From assembly GCA_964407265.1 (NCBI GenBank), contig CAYOUV010000004.1:37623-101622 (forward strand): DNA of 64,000 nt. The letters run 5' to 3'. Of the stretch, positions 16,600 to 25,189 are shown piece after piece. The notes beneath the pieces are model-generated. The model was not told the DNA's origin and did no database searches. It was given only the letters and a program-made list of their open reading frames with translations. Position 1 is the first letter of the stretch, and every line of letters starts with the position of its first letter. The stretch is from CAYOUV01 sp964407265. GTDB lineage: Bacteria; Chloroflexota; Anaerolineae; Anaerolineales; Villigracilaceae. Position numbers and translations under genes: made by a program.

Positions 16600-17658
16600 G
16601 TGAATATCGGTTTAGTCATCTACGGCTCTCTCAATTACACCTCCGGTGGCTATTTCTACGACCGCCGGTTGGTCGAGTACCTGCGCGCCCAGGGCGACGA
16701 GGTTCGGATCATCGCGCTCCCCTGGCGAGACTACTTCAAACACCTGACCGACAACCTGAGCTTCCGTCTGCCGCCCGGCCTGGACCTGGTCATCCAGGAC
16801 GAACTCAACCACCCGTCCCTGCTGAGGGCCAATCGCCGTCCCCACCCCTACCCGTTGATCAGCCTGGTGCATCACCTGCGCTCGTCGGAGCAACGCCCAG
16901 CCTGGCAGAACGCTTTCTACCGCTTAATCGAACGTCGCTATCTGCGTTCCGTGGATGGCCTCATTCTCAATTCGAAGACCACCCGCGATGCTGTCCAGAA
17001 ATTAGCGGGGGACAGCAAACCGCAGATTGTCGCCTACCCACCGACCGACCGCTTCGGATCGTCCCTGTCCGCAAACGAGGTTCGTCTACGCGCAGCCGCC
17101 AGCCTGCCCCTGCAGATACTCTTCCTGGGTAACCTGATCCCGCGCAAGGGATTACATACCCTGCTGGCAGCGCTCAGCCTGCATCCATCCGCCTTCCATC
17201 TGGATATCGTCGGTTCGCTGGAAGCTGACCCCGCCTACGCCCGTGCCATACAAGACCAAGCCGTCGCTTCCGGTCCGGAGTCCAGGGTACGCTTCCATGG
17301 TCCGCTGGATGATAACTCATTGGCGGAAAAATTCAGATCTGCGCAGGTGTTGGTCGTCCCATCATCGTACGAGGGCTTTGGCATTGTCTACCTGGAAGGG
17401 ATGGGCTTCGGTCTGCCCGCGATTGGCACCACTGCCGGAGCCGCTTGCGAGATCATTACCGACGGCCAGACCGGCTATCTCGTCCCGCCAGAAGATCCTG
17501 CCGTCCTGGCTGCGCGTCTGCTGACTCTGGCCAGGAACCGGGACTTGCTGACCCAAATGTCGCTGAACGCTCTGGCTCGCTATCGACGGCAACCCGCCTG
17601 GGATCAAACGGCTTACAGCATTCGCCAATTTCTCCTAAAATTCACATCCCGAGCATAA
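16600..17658 (+). CDS. Glycosyltransferase family 4 protein
   Basis: 352-residue GT-B glycosyltransferase. The N-terminal domain begins MNIGLVIYGSLNYTSGGYFYDRRLVEYL from a GTG start. The C-terminal GT1/GT4 domain has ILFLGNLIPRKGLHTLL, VRFHGPLDDNSLAEKFRSAQVLVVPSSYEGFGIVYLEGMGFGLPAIGT with the E-x7-E donor-binding motif (EGFGIVYLE). It sits between a PTPS homologue and a methyltransferase with gaps of 21 and 4 bases, so it may glycosylate the pathway product, as seen with glycosylated pterins in some cyanobacteria and green bacteria. Sugar donor unknown. Confidence 0.9.
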   Translation: MNIGLVIYGSLNYTSGGYFYDRRLVEYLRAQGDEVRIIALPWRDYFKHLTDNLSFRLPPGLDLVIQDELNHPSLLRANRRPHPYPLISLVHHLRSSEQRPAWQNAFYRLIERRYLRSVDGLILNSKTTRDAVQKLAGDSKPQIVAYPPTDRFGSSLSANEVRLRAAASLPLQILFLGNLIPRKGLHTLLAALSLHPSAFHLDIVGSLEADPAYARAIQDQAVASGPESRVRFHGPLDDNSLAEKFRSAQVLVVPSSYEGFGIVYLEGMGFGLPAIGTTAGAACEIITDGQTGYLVPPEDPAVLAARLLTLARNRDLLTQMSLNALARYRRQPAWDQTAYSIRQFLLKFTSRA

Positions 17659-17662
17659 ATTC

Positions 17663-18547
17663 ATGGACTACTCTTTTCCCCGTTACCTGCTTGCCAAACA
17701 AAGCATCGATGATCGCGCACTAAACCGCACAGTCTACGAAGCCTTGCTTGCCAACCTGCCGCCCCAACCGCTGCGTGTGATCGAAGTAGGCGCCGGGATC
17801 GGGACCATGCTGGCGCGCCTGCTGCGCTGGGGATTGCTCGAAAAAGCCGACTACCTGGCCGTGGACGAGATGCAGGAAAATACAGACTTCGCGCTGGACT
17901 GGTTCCCTTCCTGGGCGGTGCAAACCGGTCTGCAGGTGGACCACCCGGGAGAAAACCAATTGCGCTTGTCCGATGCTAAGCGTGATGTGCGCCTTACCAT
18001 CACGCAGGCGGATGTGTTCGATTTTATCCAGACGCATCCGCCCAAAGCCGATCTGCTGATCGCGCATGCATTTTTGGACTTACTCCCCATGCCGGACAGC
18101 CTGTCGCTGCTGTTCTCACTGCTCAAACCCGGCGGATTGGCCTGGTTGACAGTCAACTTCGACGGCTTGACTAGCTTAGAACCATCCGTCGACCCGCAAT
18201 TGGACGCCCAGATCGAGCAGCTCTACCACCAGACCATGGACGCCCGTCCGAGCGGCGGCGACAGCCGTGCGGGGCGGCACCTGTTCGGGTACCTGGGTCA
18301 AGCCGGGGCTGAGATCCTGTCCGCCGGCTCATCAGACTGGGTGGTCTATCCAGTGGGTGAACAATACCCGCAAGACGAAACGTATTTCCTGCAGTTCATC
18401 CTGCACTTTTTCGAGAATTCGCTGAAAGGTCATCCCGATCTGGACCCGGCAGCCTTCGCCAACTGGCTGGCAGAACGGCGGAGGCAGGTCGAGCGTGGCA
18501 AGCTGGCCTATATCGCCCACCAGATGGATTTCCTGGTGCGGGTATGA
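17663..18547 (+). CDS. Class I SAM-dependent methyltransferase-like protein
   Basis: 294-residue protein with a Rossmann methyltransferase core: motif I VIEVGAGIGTMLARLL, the acidic end of strand 2 (YLAVDEMQEN), a motif near ITQADVFDFI and the motif IV region ADLLIAHAFLDLLP, then LLKPGGLAWLTVNFDG. The C-terminal 100 residues are helical and not recognised. It is the last gene of the five-gene operon and presumably methylates its product. Start ATG at 17663 lies 4 bases after the GT4 stop. Confidence 0.8.
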   Translation: MDYSFPRYLLAKQSIDDRALNRTVYEALLANLPPQPLRVIEVGAGIGTMLARLLRWGLLEKADYLAVDEMQENTDFALDWFPSWAVQTGLQVDHPGENQLRLSDAKRDVRLTITQADVFDFIQTHPPKADLLIAHAFLDLLPMPDSLSLLFSLLKPGGLAWLTVNFDGLTSLEPSVDPQLDAQIEQLYHQTMDARPSGGDSRAGRHLFGYLGQAGAEILSAGSSDWVVYPVGEQYPQDETYFLQFILHFFENSLKGHPDLDPAAFANWLAERRRQVERGKLAYIAHQMDFLVRV

Positions 18548-18616
18548 TACCATTCGCCCAATTTGGCGTAGACTCAAGTACAGCTGTGTTATATTGTTTT
18601 AAAACGAGAGCCAGCC

Positions 18617-19225
18617 ATGATTTACACCTATGAAATTGAAGGTCTCAGCTTACAAACCGGGGACATCCTCTGCACCATGAACGGCAAACCGGACATCTTG
18701 CCCGGCGAGTTTTGGCGACTGATCGGGCGGCTGGTACCGGGTGACGTGGATCACGTCGCAATCTACCTCGGCCCACGGGGGCGCTGCGTGGAATCCGGTT
18801 CGCGCGGGGTGATCACATTCGATGTACATAGCGAAATTTGGGATACGGAATTCATGGCGCGTAAGCGCGGACTGTTGTTTGACACCTTCTACGGGGCAGC
18901 TTATCCCCTGGACGGGCTGGAATTATCCGATGACGACGAGGCTCATATGCGCGCTGCCATCGCAACGTTTTGCCTGGAGCAGGTAGGAAAACCCTATAAT
19001 CTAAACTTCCTGAATGCCGAAAGTGAAGAGGCTTATTATTGCAGCCAATTGGTTTACAAGGCTTACCAGCGCGTGGGCATCGACCTGAACACCGGCCTGG
19101 CGATGGAACAGCTGCCCGGTACAAATGCCATCATCTATCCACAAGAGATCTGGAACGGCTGTCCGCACCAGCAGGTTTTCTTCCCTGACGAAACTGCACT
19201 TCGACCGGCGCTGCAACCCGGATAA
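18617..19225 (+). CDS. YiiX-like permuted papain-fold cysteine hydrolase
   Basis: 202-residue protein of the YiiX/YebB (DUF830) group of circularly permuted NlpC/P60-like enzymes. The His-containing block is LQTGDILCT...GDVDHVAIYLGPRGRCVES, and the catalytic Cys block is YYCSQLVYKAYQRVGIDL near residue 140. No signal peptide is evident, so it is probably cytosolic or attached by other means. The substrate is likely an amide or thioester in lipid or peptide, but that is open. Confidence 0.8.
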   Translation: MIYTYEIEGLSLQTGDILCTMNGKPDILPGEFWRLIGRLVPGDVDHVAIYLGPRGRCVESGSRGVITFDVHSEIWDTEFMARKRGLLFDTFYGAAYPLDGLELSDDDEAHMRAAIATFCLEQVGKPYNLNFLNAESEEAYYCSQLVYKAYQRVGIDLNTGLAMEQLPGTNAIIYPQEIWNGCPHQQVFFPDETALRPALQPG

Positions 19226-19305
19226 GTGAATTTCTGTAGCAAAAGAGCGCTGAAGGGACAATTTTCAGTACTCTTTTTGATTCCAATCATCGGGACTTGC
19301 CATGC

Positions 19306-19311
19306 TATAAT
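19306..19311 (+). promoter_or_regulatory. Extended -10 promoter for epimerase gene
   Basis: ATGCTATAAT with TG one base before TATAAT, 37 bases before the ATG at 19348. No convincing -35 at standard spacing. Confidence 0.45.
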
Positions 19312-19347
19312 CCAATCCGCTCATTATATGAACCGAGAATACACTTT

Positions 19348-19991
19348 ATGAACTTCCTGATCACCGGCGCAGCCGGCTTCCTCGGCTCGGCCTTAGCCGA
19401 CCATCTGGCTCGTGAAGGACATCAAGTACGAGGCCTCGACGACCTGTCCACCGGCGACCCGCAATCGCTCTCGCCGGATGTCCACTTCACGCGCGGGGAT
19501 GTCAACGATCGTCCTAAGCTGTGGACGCTGCTGCAAGACGTGGATGTGGTTTACCACCTGGCAGCCCGGGTTTCTGTCCCCGAGTCGGTGCTCTACCCGC
19601 GCGAATACAACGCTGTCAACGTTGACGGAACGGTCAGCCTGATGGAAGCCATGCGCGACGTCGGCGTGCGGCGCGTGATCCTGGCTTCCTCCGGAGCAGT
19701 CTACGGGGACCAGGGCGAGCAACCGCTCAATGAACAGGCAACCCCCAACCCGCGCTCGCCGTATGCGGTCTCCAAGTTGGCAGCGGAGTATTACGTCCGC
19801 ACGATCGGGCAGTTGTGGGGCATCGAGACGGCTAACCTGCGCATCTTCAACGCATACGGGCCGGGACAGCATCTGCCCCCCTCGCACCCGCCGGTGGTAC
19901 CCCATTTCCTGCGCCAGGCGCTGCGCGGCGGATCGCTGGTGCTGCATGGCGAAGGGAAGCAAACCCGCGATTATGTCTATGTGGATGATGT
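19348..19991 (+). CDS. NAD-dependent epimerase/dehydratase, 3' end lost in assembly gap
   Basis: First 214 residues of an extended SDR enzyme of the UDP-glucose 4-epimerase type. The start MNFLITGAAGFLGSALADHL carries GxxGxxG; VVYHLAARVSVPES, SSGAVYGDQGEQPLNE and the catalytic YAVSK follow, then FNAYGPGQ and TRDYVYVDDV. About 90-100 C-terminal residues fall in the 100-N gap. ATG at 19348 matches the family start. Likely acts on nucleotide sugars for surface glycans. Confidence 0.88.
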
Positions 19992-20091
19992 NNNNNNNNN
20001 NNNNNNNNNNNNNNNNNNNNNNNNNNNNNNNNNNNNNNNNNNNNNNNNNNNNNNNNNNNNNNNNNNNNNNNNNNNNNNNNNNNNNNNNNNN
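19992..20091. other. Assembly gap of 100 N
   Basis: Exactly 100 N, a conventional placeholder of unknown true length. It truncates an epimerase on the left and a DNA glycosylase on the right. Apparent open frames running through it are artefacts. Confidence 0.98.
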
Positions 20092-20092
20092 C

Positions 20093-20596
20093 CTGGTTCA
20101 CATGCTCAACGGGGTACGGCTGGCAGGCATCATCGTCGAGACTGAAGCCTACATCGGGGAGTCTGACCTGGCCTGTCACGCCAAGGCCGGGCGGACAGCC
20201 CGCACGGCGATCATGTACGGCCCACCGGGACACGCCTACGTCTATTTCACCTACGGCATGCACTGGCTGCTGAATGCTGTCACCGAAACAGAAAACTCTC
20301 CAGCAGCGGTGCTGATCCGCGCCATCCAACCGGTAGAGGGGATCGAGATCATCTCTGCCCGCCGCCACGGGCGCGGGACGGACGGCCCCGCCAAGCTGAC
20401 GCTGGCGCTGGGCATCGATGGAGCGCAGAATGGCCTCGATCTGTGCGACCCGGCTTCCGGCTTGTGGATCGAACCGGGGCATCCAATTCCCGAAAAAAGC
20501 GTGACGATTGGACCAAGAGTGGGTTTAAATAGTGTGCCTGAGCCATGGAAGAGCATGCCATGGCGCTTCATCGTAAGTCCAAATCAACAGGCATAG
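20093..20596 (+). CDS. 3-methyladenine DNA glycosylase (Mpg/AAG family), 5' end lost in gap
   Basis: C-terminal 167 residues of an alkylpurine DNA glycosylase that removes damaged bases in base-excision repair. Diagnostic stretches are GIIVETEAYIGESDLACHA (catalytic Glu in VETEAY), MYGPPGHAYVYFTYGMHWLLNAV, AVLIRAIQP and GPAKLTLALGID. The first 30-40 residues, including the start, are in the assembly gap. Product stops at 20596, 39 bases before fabI. Confidence 0.92.
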   Translation: MVHMLNGVRLAGIIVETEAYIGESDLACHAKAGRTARTAIMYGPPGHAYVYFTYGMHWLLNAVTETENSPAAVLIRAIQPVEGIEIISARRHGRGTDGPAKLTLALGIDGAQNGLDLCDPASGLWIEPGHPIPEKSVTIGPRVGLNSVPEPWKSMPWRFIVSPNQQA

Positions 20597-20635
20597 AATT
20601 ATTTTTTCTCTTTCGAAATTGCTCCTGGAGGAAAC

Positions 20636-21421
20636 ATGGGTCTTTTAGATGGTAAAAAAGCAATGATCTTTGGTCTGGCCAATGATCGCTCCATTGCCTG
20701 GGGTATCACCCAGGCTTTGCACCGCGAGGGAGCCACAATTGGGATAAGTTATGCCGGGGAAGCGCTTGAACGTCGCGTGCGTCCGCTGGCTGAGTCGATT
20801 GGGTGTACGTTCGTCGAAGAATGCGATGTGACCAAGGACGAGAATATCGAAAAGGTAGCCACCAAAGCCGCCCAGGAATTCGGTGAGATCGACATTCTGG
20901 TCCACTCGATTGCCTTCGCCAACCGCGATGAGCTCTCAGGTCCCTTTTATCGAACCAGCCGGGAAGGGTTCCGCATGGCGCTGGACATCAGCGTTTATTC
21001 GTTTGTCGCCCTGGCCTGGGCATTCCAACCATTCATCAAGCAGGGCGGTGCGATGCTGACCATGACCTACTACGGCTCGGTTAAGGTAGCGCCTCACTAT
21101 AACGTGATGGGGGTAGCCAAGGCCGCCCTGGAAGCCTCGACCCGCTATCTGGCTTATGACTTTGGGCCGATGAAGGTGCGTGTCAATGCCATATCGGCCG
21201 GGCCGATCCGTACACTGGCCGCAGCAGGCGTGGGTGGTTTCAAAGACATGTATCGCGAATTTGCCGAGATGGCTCCGCTGCGCGAGAATGTTAGCATCGA
21301 TGACGTCGGCAATTCCGCCGCCTTCCTGTGTTCGGACATGGCCAGCCACATTACCGGCGAAGTGCTGTACGTCGATTCGGGCTACAACATCATGGGCATG
21401 ACCGAGCCTCCGAAAAAATAA
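20636..21421 (+). CDS. fabI: Enoyl-ACP reductase (NADH), FabI
   Basis: 261-residue SDR that performs the last reduction in fatty-acid elongation. FabI-specific wording is complete: GLLDGKKAMIFGLANDRSIAWGI, DILVHSIAFA, and the Y-x6-K catalytic pair Y155/K162 within YYGSVKVAPHYNVMGVAKAALEA, with ISAGPIRTLAA following. CTGGAGGAAAC precedes the ATG. It stands alone, followed by a strong terminator. Confidence 0.96.
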   Translation: MGLLDGKKAMIFGLANDRSIAWGITQALHREGATIGISYAGEALERRVRPLAESIGCTFVEECDVTKDENIEKVATKAAQEFGEIDILVHSIAFANRDELSGPFYRTSREGFRMALDISVYSFVALAWAFQPFIKQGGAMLTMTYYGSVKVAPHYNVMGVAKAALEASTRYLAYDFGPMKVRVNAISAGPIRTLAAAGVGGFKDMYREFAEMAPLRENVSIDDVGNSAAFLCSDMASHITGEVLYVDSGYNIMGMTEPPKK

Positions 21422-21438
21422 CCTCCGCCATACAAGTC

Positions 21439-21472
21439 TCAGCGTCCCATCCACCGGGACGCTGACTTTTTC
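21439..21472 (+). terminator. Intrinsic terminator of fabI
   Basis: TCAGCGTCCC and GGGACGCTGA form a 10-bp perfect stem with a 7-base loop, followed by CTTTTTC. Confidence 0.85.
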
Positions 21473-21521
21473 TTAAGGTACAATTACAAAATAACATACC
21501 TTTACCGTCCAAAGGAATTGC

Positions 21522-22022
21522 ATGTTCAAACGGAATACCACTTCGACAACCGAAGGCTCCCCACCTATCCCGACCGTCGAACGCATTACCTCGGTGCTCG
21601 GACCCGGCGTCATCTGGCATGGGAGCATCAATGGCAGTGGCGGCGTGCGCATCGAGGGCGCTTTCGAAGGTGAGATCGCACTGCGCGGCATGCTGGTGGT
21701 CGGCGAAACGGGGCGCGTCACCTGCGAGAATATCCGCGCCAATACGGTCATTGTGGCAGGCGCTGTGCGCGGCAACATCACCACTCAGAAACTTGAAATC
21801 CGCTCGACCGGGCGCGTGTGGGGCGATGTGATCACCACGGCCTTCGTAACCGAGGAAGGCGCTTTCCTGCGGGGTCAGATCCGCATGGAAGAGACGGTCG
21901 AACTCGACCTCGGACCAACTCCCGAAGGGACGCCGTCCGAACAAGCTTCTGCCGCAGCGGTCGAGGCCACGCCTGCACCCGCTCCCGAACCTAAAACCCT
22001 AAAATCCAAGAAGGCCTCCTAA
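21522..22022 (+). CDS. Bactofilin (polymer-forming cytoskeletal protein)
   Basis: 166-residue protein with the central beta-helical bactofilin (DUF583) domain: SVLGPGVIWHGSINGSGGVRIEGAFEGEI, LVVGETGRVTCENIRANTVIVAGAVRGNITTQKLEIRSTGRVWGDVITTAFVTEEGAFLRGQIRME. Disordered N- and C-terminal tails flank it, the latter Ala/Pro/Glu-rich and ending in lysines. Bactofilins self-assemble into membrane-associated filaments used in cell-shape and envelope organisation. AAAGGAATTGC precedes the ATG. Confidence 0.92.
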   Translation: MFKRNTTSTTEGSPPIPTVERITSVLGPGVIWHGSINGSGGVRIEGAFEGEIALRGMLVVGETGRVTCENIRANTVIVAGAVRGNITTQKLEIRSTGRVWGDVITTAFVTEEGAFLRGQIRMEETVELDLGPTPEGTPSEQASAAAVEATPAPAPEPKTLKSKKAS

Positions 22023-22109
22023 CCATCCACCACCCAAAGCTATGATGGTAAGTTTGGAAGTCCCATACAGGGGCGAGAGCTGTCTCGCCCTTAAGTGAAT
22101 GGAAACGCT

Positions 22110-23288
22110 ATGCAAATTCCCATGTCATCCCCTGATCTGACCGATTCTGAGCGACAAGCCGTCCAGGAGGTCCTGAATACACCCAACCTGAGCATGGGCC
22201 AGCGCATCAAGGATTTCGAGCAATCCTTCTGTGACCTGACCGGTGCCAGCAACGCCGTCGGTGTCAACTCCGGCACGGCAGGACTGCACCTGTGCGTCCG
22301 AGCAGCAGACATCGGTCCCGGCGACCTGGTCATCACCACGCCGTTCTCGTTCGTGGCCTCCACCAACGTGCTGCTGTTCGAGCACGCCATCCCGGTATTC
22401 GTGGACGTCGATCCCCGCACCGGTAACATCGATCCACAGCTAGTAGCGCAAGCCGTGCGGGATGTTGCCCAGGGTGGCAAAGAGTCCGATAAATGGCTGC
22501 CGCGCCACGGGCTGGGAGAGAGAAACCTGCTGAAAGCCATCCTGCCGGTGGATGTTTTCGGGCAGCCAGCCGACCTCGACCCGATCCGCCAAGTGGCCAA
22601 TCAGTATGGCCTGAAGGTGATTGAGGATTCGTGCGAAGCGCTCGGCGCGACCTACAAAGGAGGCATGGCTGGGACACTCGGTGATTACGGCGTGTTCGCC
22701 TTCTATCCCAATAAGCAGATCACTACCGGTGAAGGTGGCGTAATCGTCACCGATGACGACCGGGCCGCGAATTTAATGCGCGCCTTGCGCAACCAGGGGC
22801 GTGCGCCGGGTGACACCTGGCTGCAGCACACTTACCTGGGTTACAACTACCGCCTGGATGAGATGTCAGCCGCACTGGGTGTGGTGCAGTTGAGCCGCCT
22901 GAACGAGTTACTGGACAAACGCGATCGGGTGGCAGGCTGGTACAACGAACGCTTGGCCGAAATTCCCGGCGTAGAGCCGCCCATCTTGGAGACGTTTACC
23001 ACGCGCATGTCGTGGTTCGTTTATGTCGTGCGTTTCGACCCGCGCATGGACCGCGACCTGCTGGCCCAAAAACTCGGCCAGCGCGGTATTCCCGTCCGCC
23101 CGTATTTTCTACCAATCCACTTGCAGCCTTATATGGTCGAGCGCTTCGGCTACCGCAGCGGCGATTTCCCGGTCACTGAGGACCTGGGCTTGCGCGGACT
23201 GGCGCTGCCGTTCTCAGGCGTGATGAGCGAGGCTCAGGTGGAAGCCGTCTGCCAAGCGCTGCGCGAGGAAATCGGGAACCTGGCGTGA
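22110..23288 (+). CDS. DegT/DnrJ/EryC1/StrS family aminotransferase
   Basis: 392-residue PLP-dependent sugar aminotransferase. Starts are possible at GTG 22095 or ATG 22110; the ATG (MQIPMSSPDLTDSE) gives the normal family N-terminus. Features are GVNSGTAGLHLCVRA, TTPFSFVASTNVLLFEHAIPVFVDVDP, VIEDSCEALGATYKG and the PLP lysine in FAFYPNKQITTGEGG, then YNYRLDEMSAALGVVQLSRL. Such enzymes make amino sugars for surface polysaccharides; a link with the epimerase at 19348 is plausible but unproven. Confidence 0.93.
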   Translation: MQIPMSSPDLTDSERQAVQEVLNTPNLSMGQRIKDFEQSFCDLTGASNAVGVNSGTAGLHLCVRAADIGPGDLVITTPFSFVASTNVLLFEHAIPVFVDVDPRTGNIDPQLVAQAVRDVAQGGKESDKWLPRHGLGERNLLKAILPVDVFGQPADLDPIRQVANQYGLKVIEDSCEALGATYKGGMAGTLGDYGVFAFYPNKQITTGEGGVIVTDDDRAANLMRALRNQGRAPGDTWLQHTYLGYNYRLDEMSAALGVVQLSRLNELLDKRDRVAGWYNERLAEIPGVEPPILETFTTRMSWFVYVVRFDPRMDRDLLAQKLGQRGIPVRPYFLPIHLQPYMVERFGYRSGDFPVTEDLGLRGLALPFSGVMSEAQVEAVCQALREEIGNLA

Positions 23289-23424
23289 ATCAAATCCCTC
23301 TTGTTTTCCAGAGCGATCTGCGCAGCAAAGCCTGCCGAACACGGAGAATCTTTCAAGCTTTCGAAGCACCCTTCCTGCAAGGCGAGAAATTTTTTACAAC
23401 CCTCACGAAGCACATTTGAACAGC

Positions 23425-24333
23425 ATGATGCCCAACTCCTATCCTCCTGCGCGCCAAAGCGGTTTGATCGTACATGGGCTGCTGATTCTGATCCTGATGG
23501 CAGTATTTGGCTGGGGAATCTGGAACCTGGCCCAGGCAGCGGTGGGACCCGCTTTTATCGTATACTTGCTGGTCACACTGGCAACTTTCATTCCCATCCC
23601 GTTTCTGGGTTATCGCGCCTTTGCATTGTTGAAAGCCAACTATAGCCTCGACCGGGACAATCTGTCCCTGCGTTGGGGTTTGCGCCTGGAGGAACTGCCG
23701 CTTTCGGACATCGAGTGGGTACGCCCGGTGACGGACCTCTCCACGCCATTGGCACTGCCCTGGTTCCGACTGCCAGGTTCTATCCTCGGCCTGCGCCGCC
23801 ACCCAGACCTGGGTCTGATCGAATTCCTGGCTTCCGACCGCAATAACCTGCTCTTGGTCGCCACAGCCAAACACATCTTCGCCATCTCACCTGCGGACCC
23901 GGCTTCCTTTGTACACGAGTTTCAGCGATCTATCGAATTGGGCAGTCTGACACCGGCTCCGGCAAAATCAGTCTACCCAACTTTCGTGGTAGCGCGCGCC
24001 TGGGACGATCCGTTGGCACGCTTTTTATGGGCTGCGACGCTGTTCTTGAACATCGGGCTGTTCGTCTGGGTCGGTCTGATGATTCCCGGCCTCAACCAGG
24101 TAAATATTGGCTTTGGCCCTTCCGGCCTGCCGCTGGGTCCATTTCCGGCAGTGCAAATCATGCTTTTGCCCATTTTGAGCGCCCTCCTTTCTGTAACAGG
24201 CTGGCTGGCCGGACTGTACTATTATCGCTATGACGATCAGCGTATTCTGGCTTTCATTCTCTGGTCGACCAGCATCCTCGGCAGTTTGCTCTTTCTACTG
24301 GCCGTACTCTTCGCGTTTAATACCCCCGTCTGA
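23425..24333 (+). CDS. Membrane protein with PH-like region, unknown
   Basis: 302-residue protein with two N-terminal helices (LIVHGLLILILMAVFGWGIW; AFIVYLLVTLATFIPIPFLGYRA), a soluble beta-rich segment (ANYSLDRDNLSLRWGLRLEELPLSDIEWVRP) that looks like a bacterial PH domain, and three or four C-terminal helices. Two adjacent ATGs (23425, 23428) are possible starts. The DUF92 gene begins one base after its stop, so the pair is co-transcribed. Function unknown. Confidence 0.7.
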   Translation: MMPNSYPPARQSGLIVHGLLILILMAVFGWGIWNLAQAAVGPAFIVYLLVTLATFIPIPFLGYRAFALLKANYSLDRDNLSLRWGLRLEELPLSDIEWVRPVTDLSTPLALPWFRLPGSILGLRRHPDLGLIEFLASDRNNLLLVATAKHIFAISPADPASFVHEFQRSIELGSLTPAPAKSVYPTFVVARAWDDPLARFLWAATLFLNIGLFVWVGLMIPGLNQVNIGFGPSGLPLGPFPAVQIMLLPILSALLSVTGWLAGLYYYRYDDQRILAFILWSTSILGSLLFLLAVLFAFNTPV

Positions 24334-24334
24334 A

Positions 24335-25147
24335 ATGCAAATCCTGTTTGGTTTCATCCTGGCGCTTGTCATCGCCATACTGGCCTATCGTCTCCACAGT
24401 CTGGAACGCTCCGGTGTTCTGGCCGCTACCCTGGTCGGGACGATCATCTTCGGGCTGGGTGGCCTGCCCTGGGCAATTCTACTGCTGACTTTTTTCGTCT
24501 CATCTTCAGCCCTGACGCGTGCCTTCCGTCAACGCAAGCAGGGATTGGATGAAAAATATTCTAAAGGCGGACGACGTGACGCCGGCCAGGTTCTGGGCAA
24601 TGGCGGCTTGGCAACTATTTTTGCAGCCCTGCACATATTTTTCCCGCTGGCCGTCTGGCCGTGGCTGGGATTCGCTGCAGCGCTGGCGGCTGTCAACGCC
24701 GATACCTGGGGGACAGAATTGGGCATTTTCGATCCATCCGAGCCAAGGCTGATCACCCACCTGAGCCAGGGCGTGGAAAAAGGCACATCGGGCGGAATCT
24801 CACCGGTCGGCACACTGGCTTCCCTGGCTGGATCGGGACTGATTGGTCTGTTGGCTGCCGCGCTCCAACCCTTCAGCATCAATTCTTCGACAACTCAATT
24901 CTTACCTGTCTTCCTGTTGGTCACACTTTCAGGCTTGCTTGGTGCGCTGTTCGACTCGTTCTTGGGCGCCACCGTCCAGGCAATTTATTTTTGTCCAGCT
25001 TGTAATAAAGAAACCGAACGCCACCCCGTCCACACCTGCGGCACCCCGACGGCCATGGCCCGCGGCTGGGGCTGGCTGAACAACGATTGGGTCAATTTTG
25101 GCTGTTCTTTAATTTCTATTATTATCGTGATAATTGTTGTATGCTAA
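24335..25147 (+). CDS. DUF92 (TMEM19/VTE6-like) membrane protein
   Basis: 270-residue polytopic protein of the DUF92 family. The start MQILFGFILALVIAILAYRLHSLERSGVLAATLVGTIIFGLGGLPWAILLLTFFVSSSALT and the conserved LDEKYSKGGRRDAGQVLGNGG, VNADTWGTELG, KGTSGGISPVGTLASLAGS and FDSFLGATVQ are family hallmarks. A Cys-containing loop (CPACNKETERHPVHTCGT) is also typical. A plant member (VTE6) is a phytyl-phosphate kinase; the bacterial function is not established. ATG immediately follows the previous stop. Confidence 0.88.
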   Translation: MQILFGFILALVIAILAYRLHSLERSGVLAATLVGTIIFGLGGLPWAILLLTFFVSSSALTRAFRQRKQGLDEKYSKGGRRDAGQVLGNGGLATIFAALHIFFPLAVWPWLGFAAALAAVNADTWGTELGIFDPSEPRLITHLSQGVEKGTSGGISPVGTLASLAGSGLIGLLAAALQPFSINSSTTQFLPVFLLVTLSGLLGALFDSFLGATVQAIYFCPACNKETERHPVHTCGTPTAMARGWGWLNNDWVNFGCSLISIIIVIIVVC

Positions 25148-25189
25148 AATTTCAAGAAGACTCCACACCAGGATGAATCAGTTAATTTT

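Noticed and set aside
19297..20596. Apparent long frames that fuse the epimerase with the DNA glycosylase
   Set aside because: They run through 100 N of unknown length. The two ends belong to different protein families.
22068..22092. Hairpin GGGCGAGAGCTGTCTCGCCC as a terminator between bactofilin and aminotransferase genes
   Set aside because: The stem is good but there is no T-run, and it lies so close to the aminotransferase start that it may act on translation or simply be spacer.
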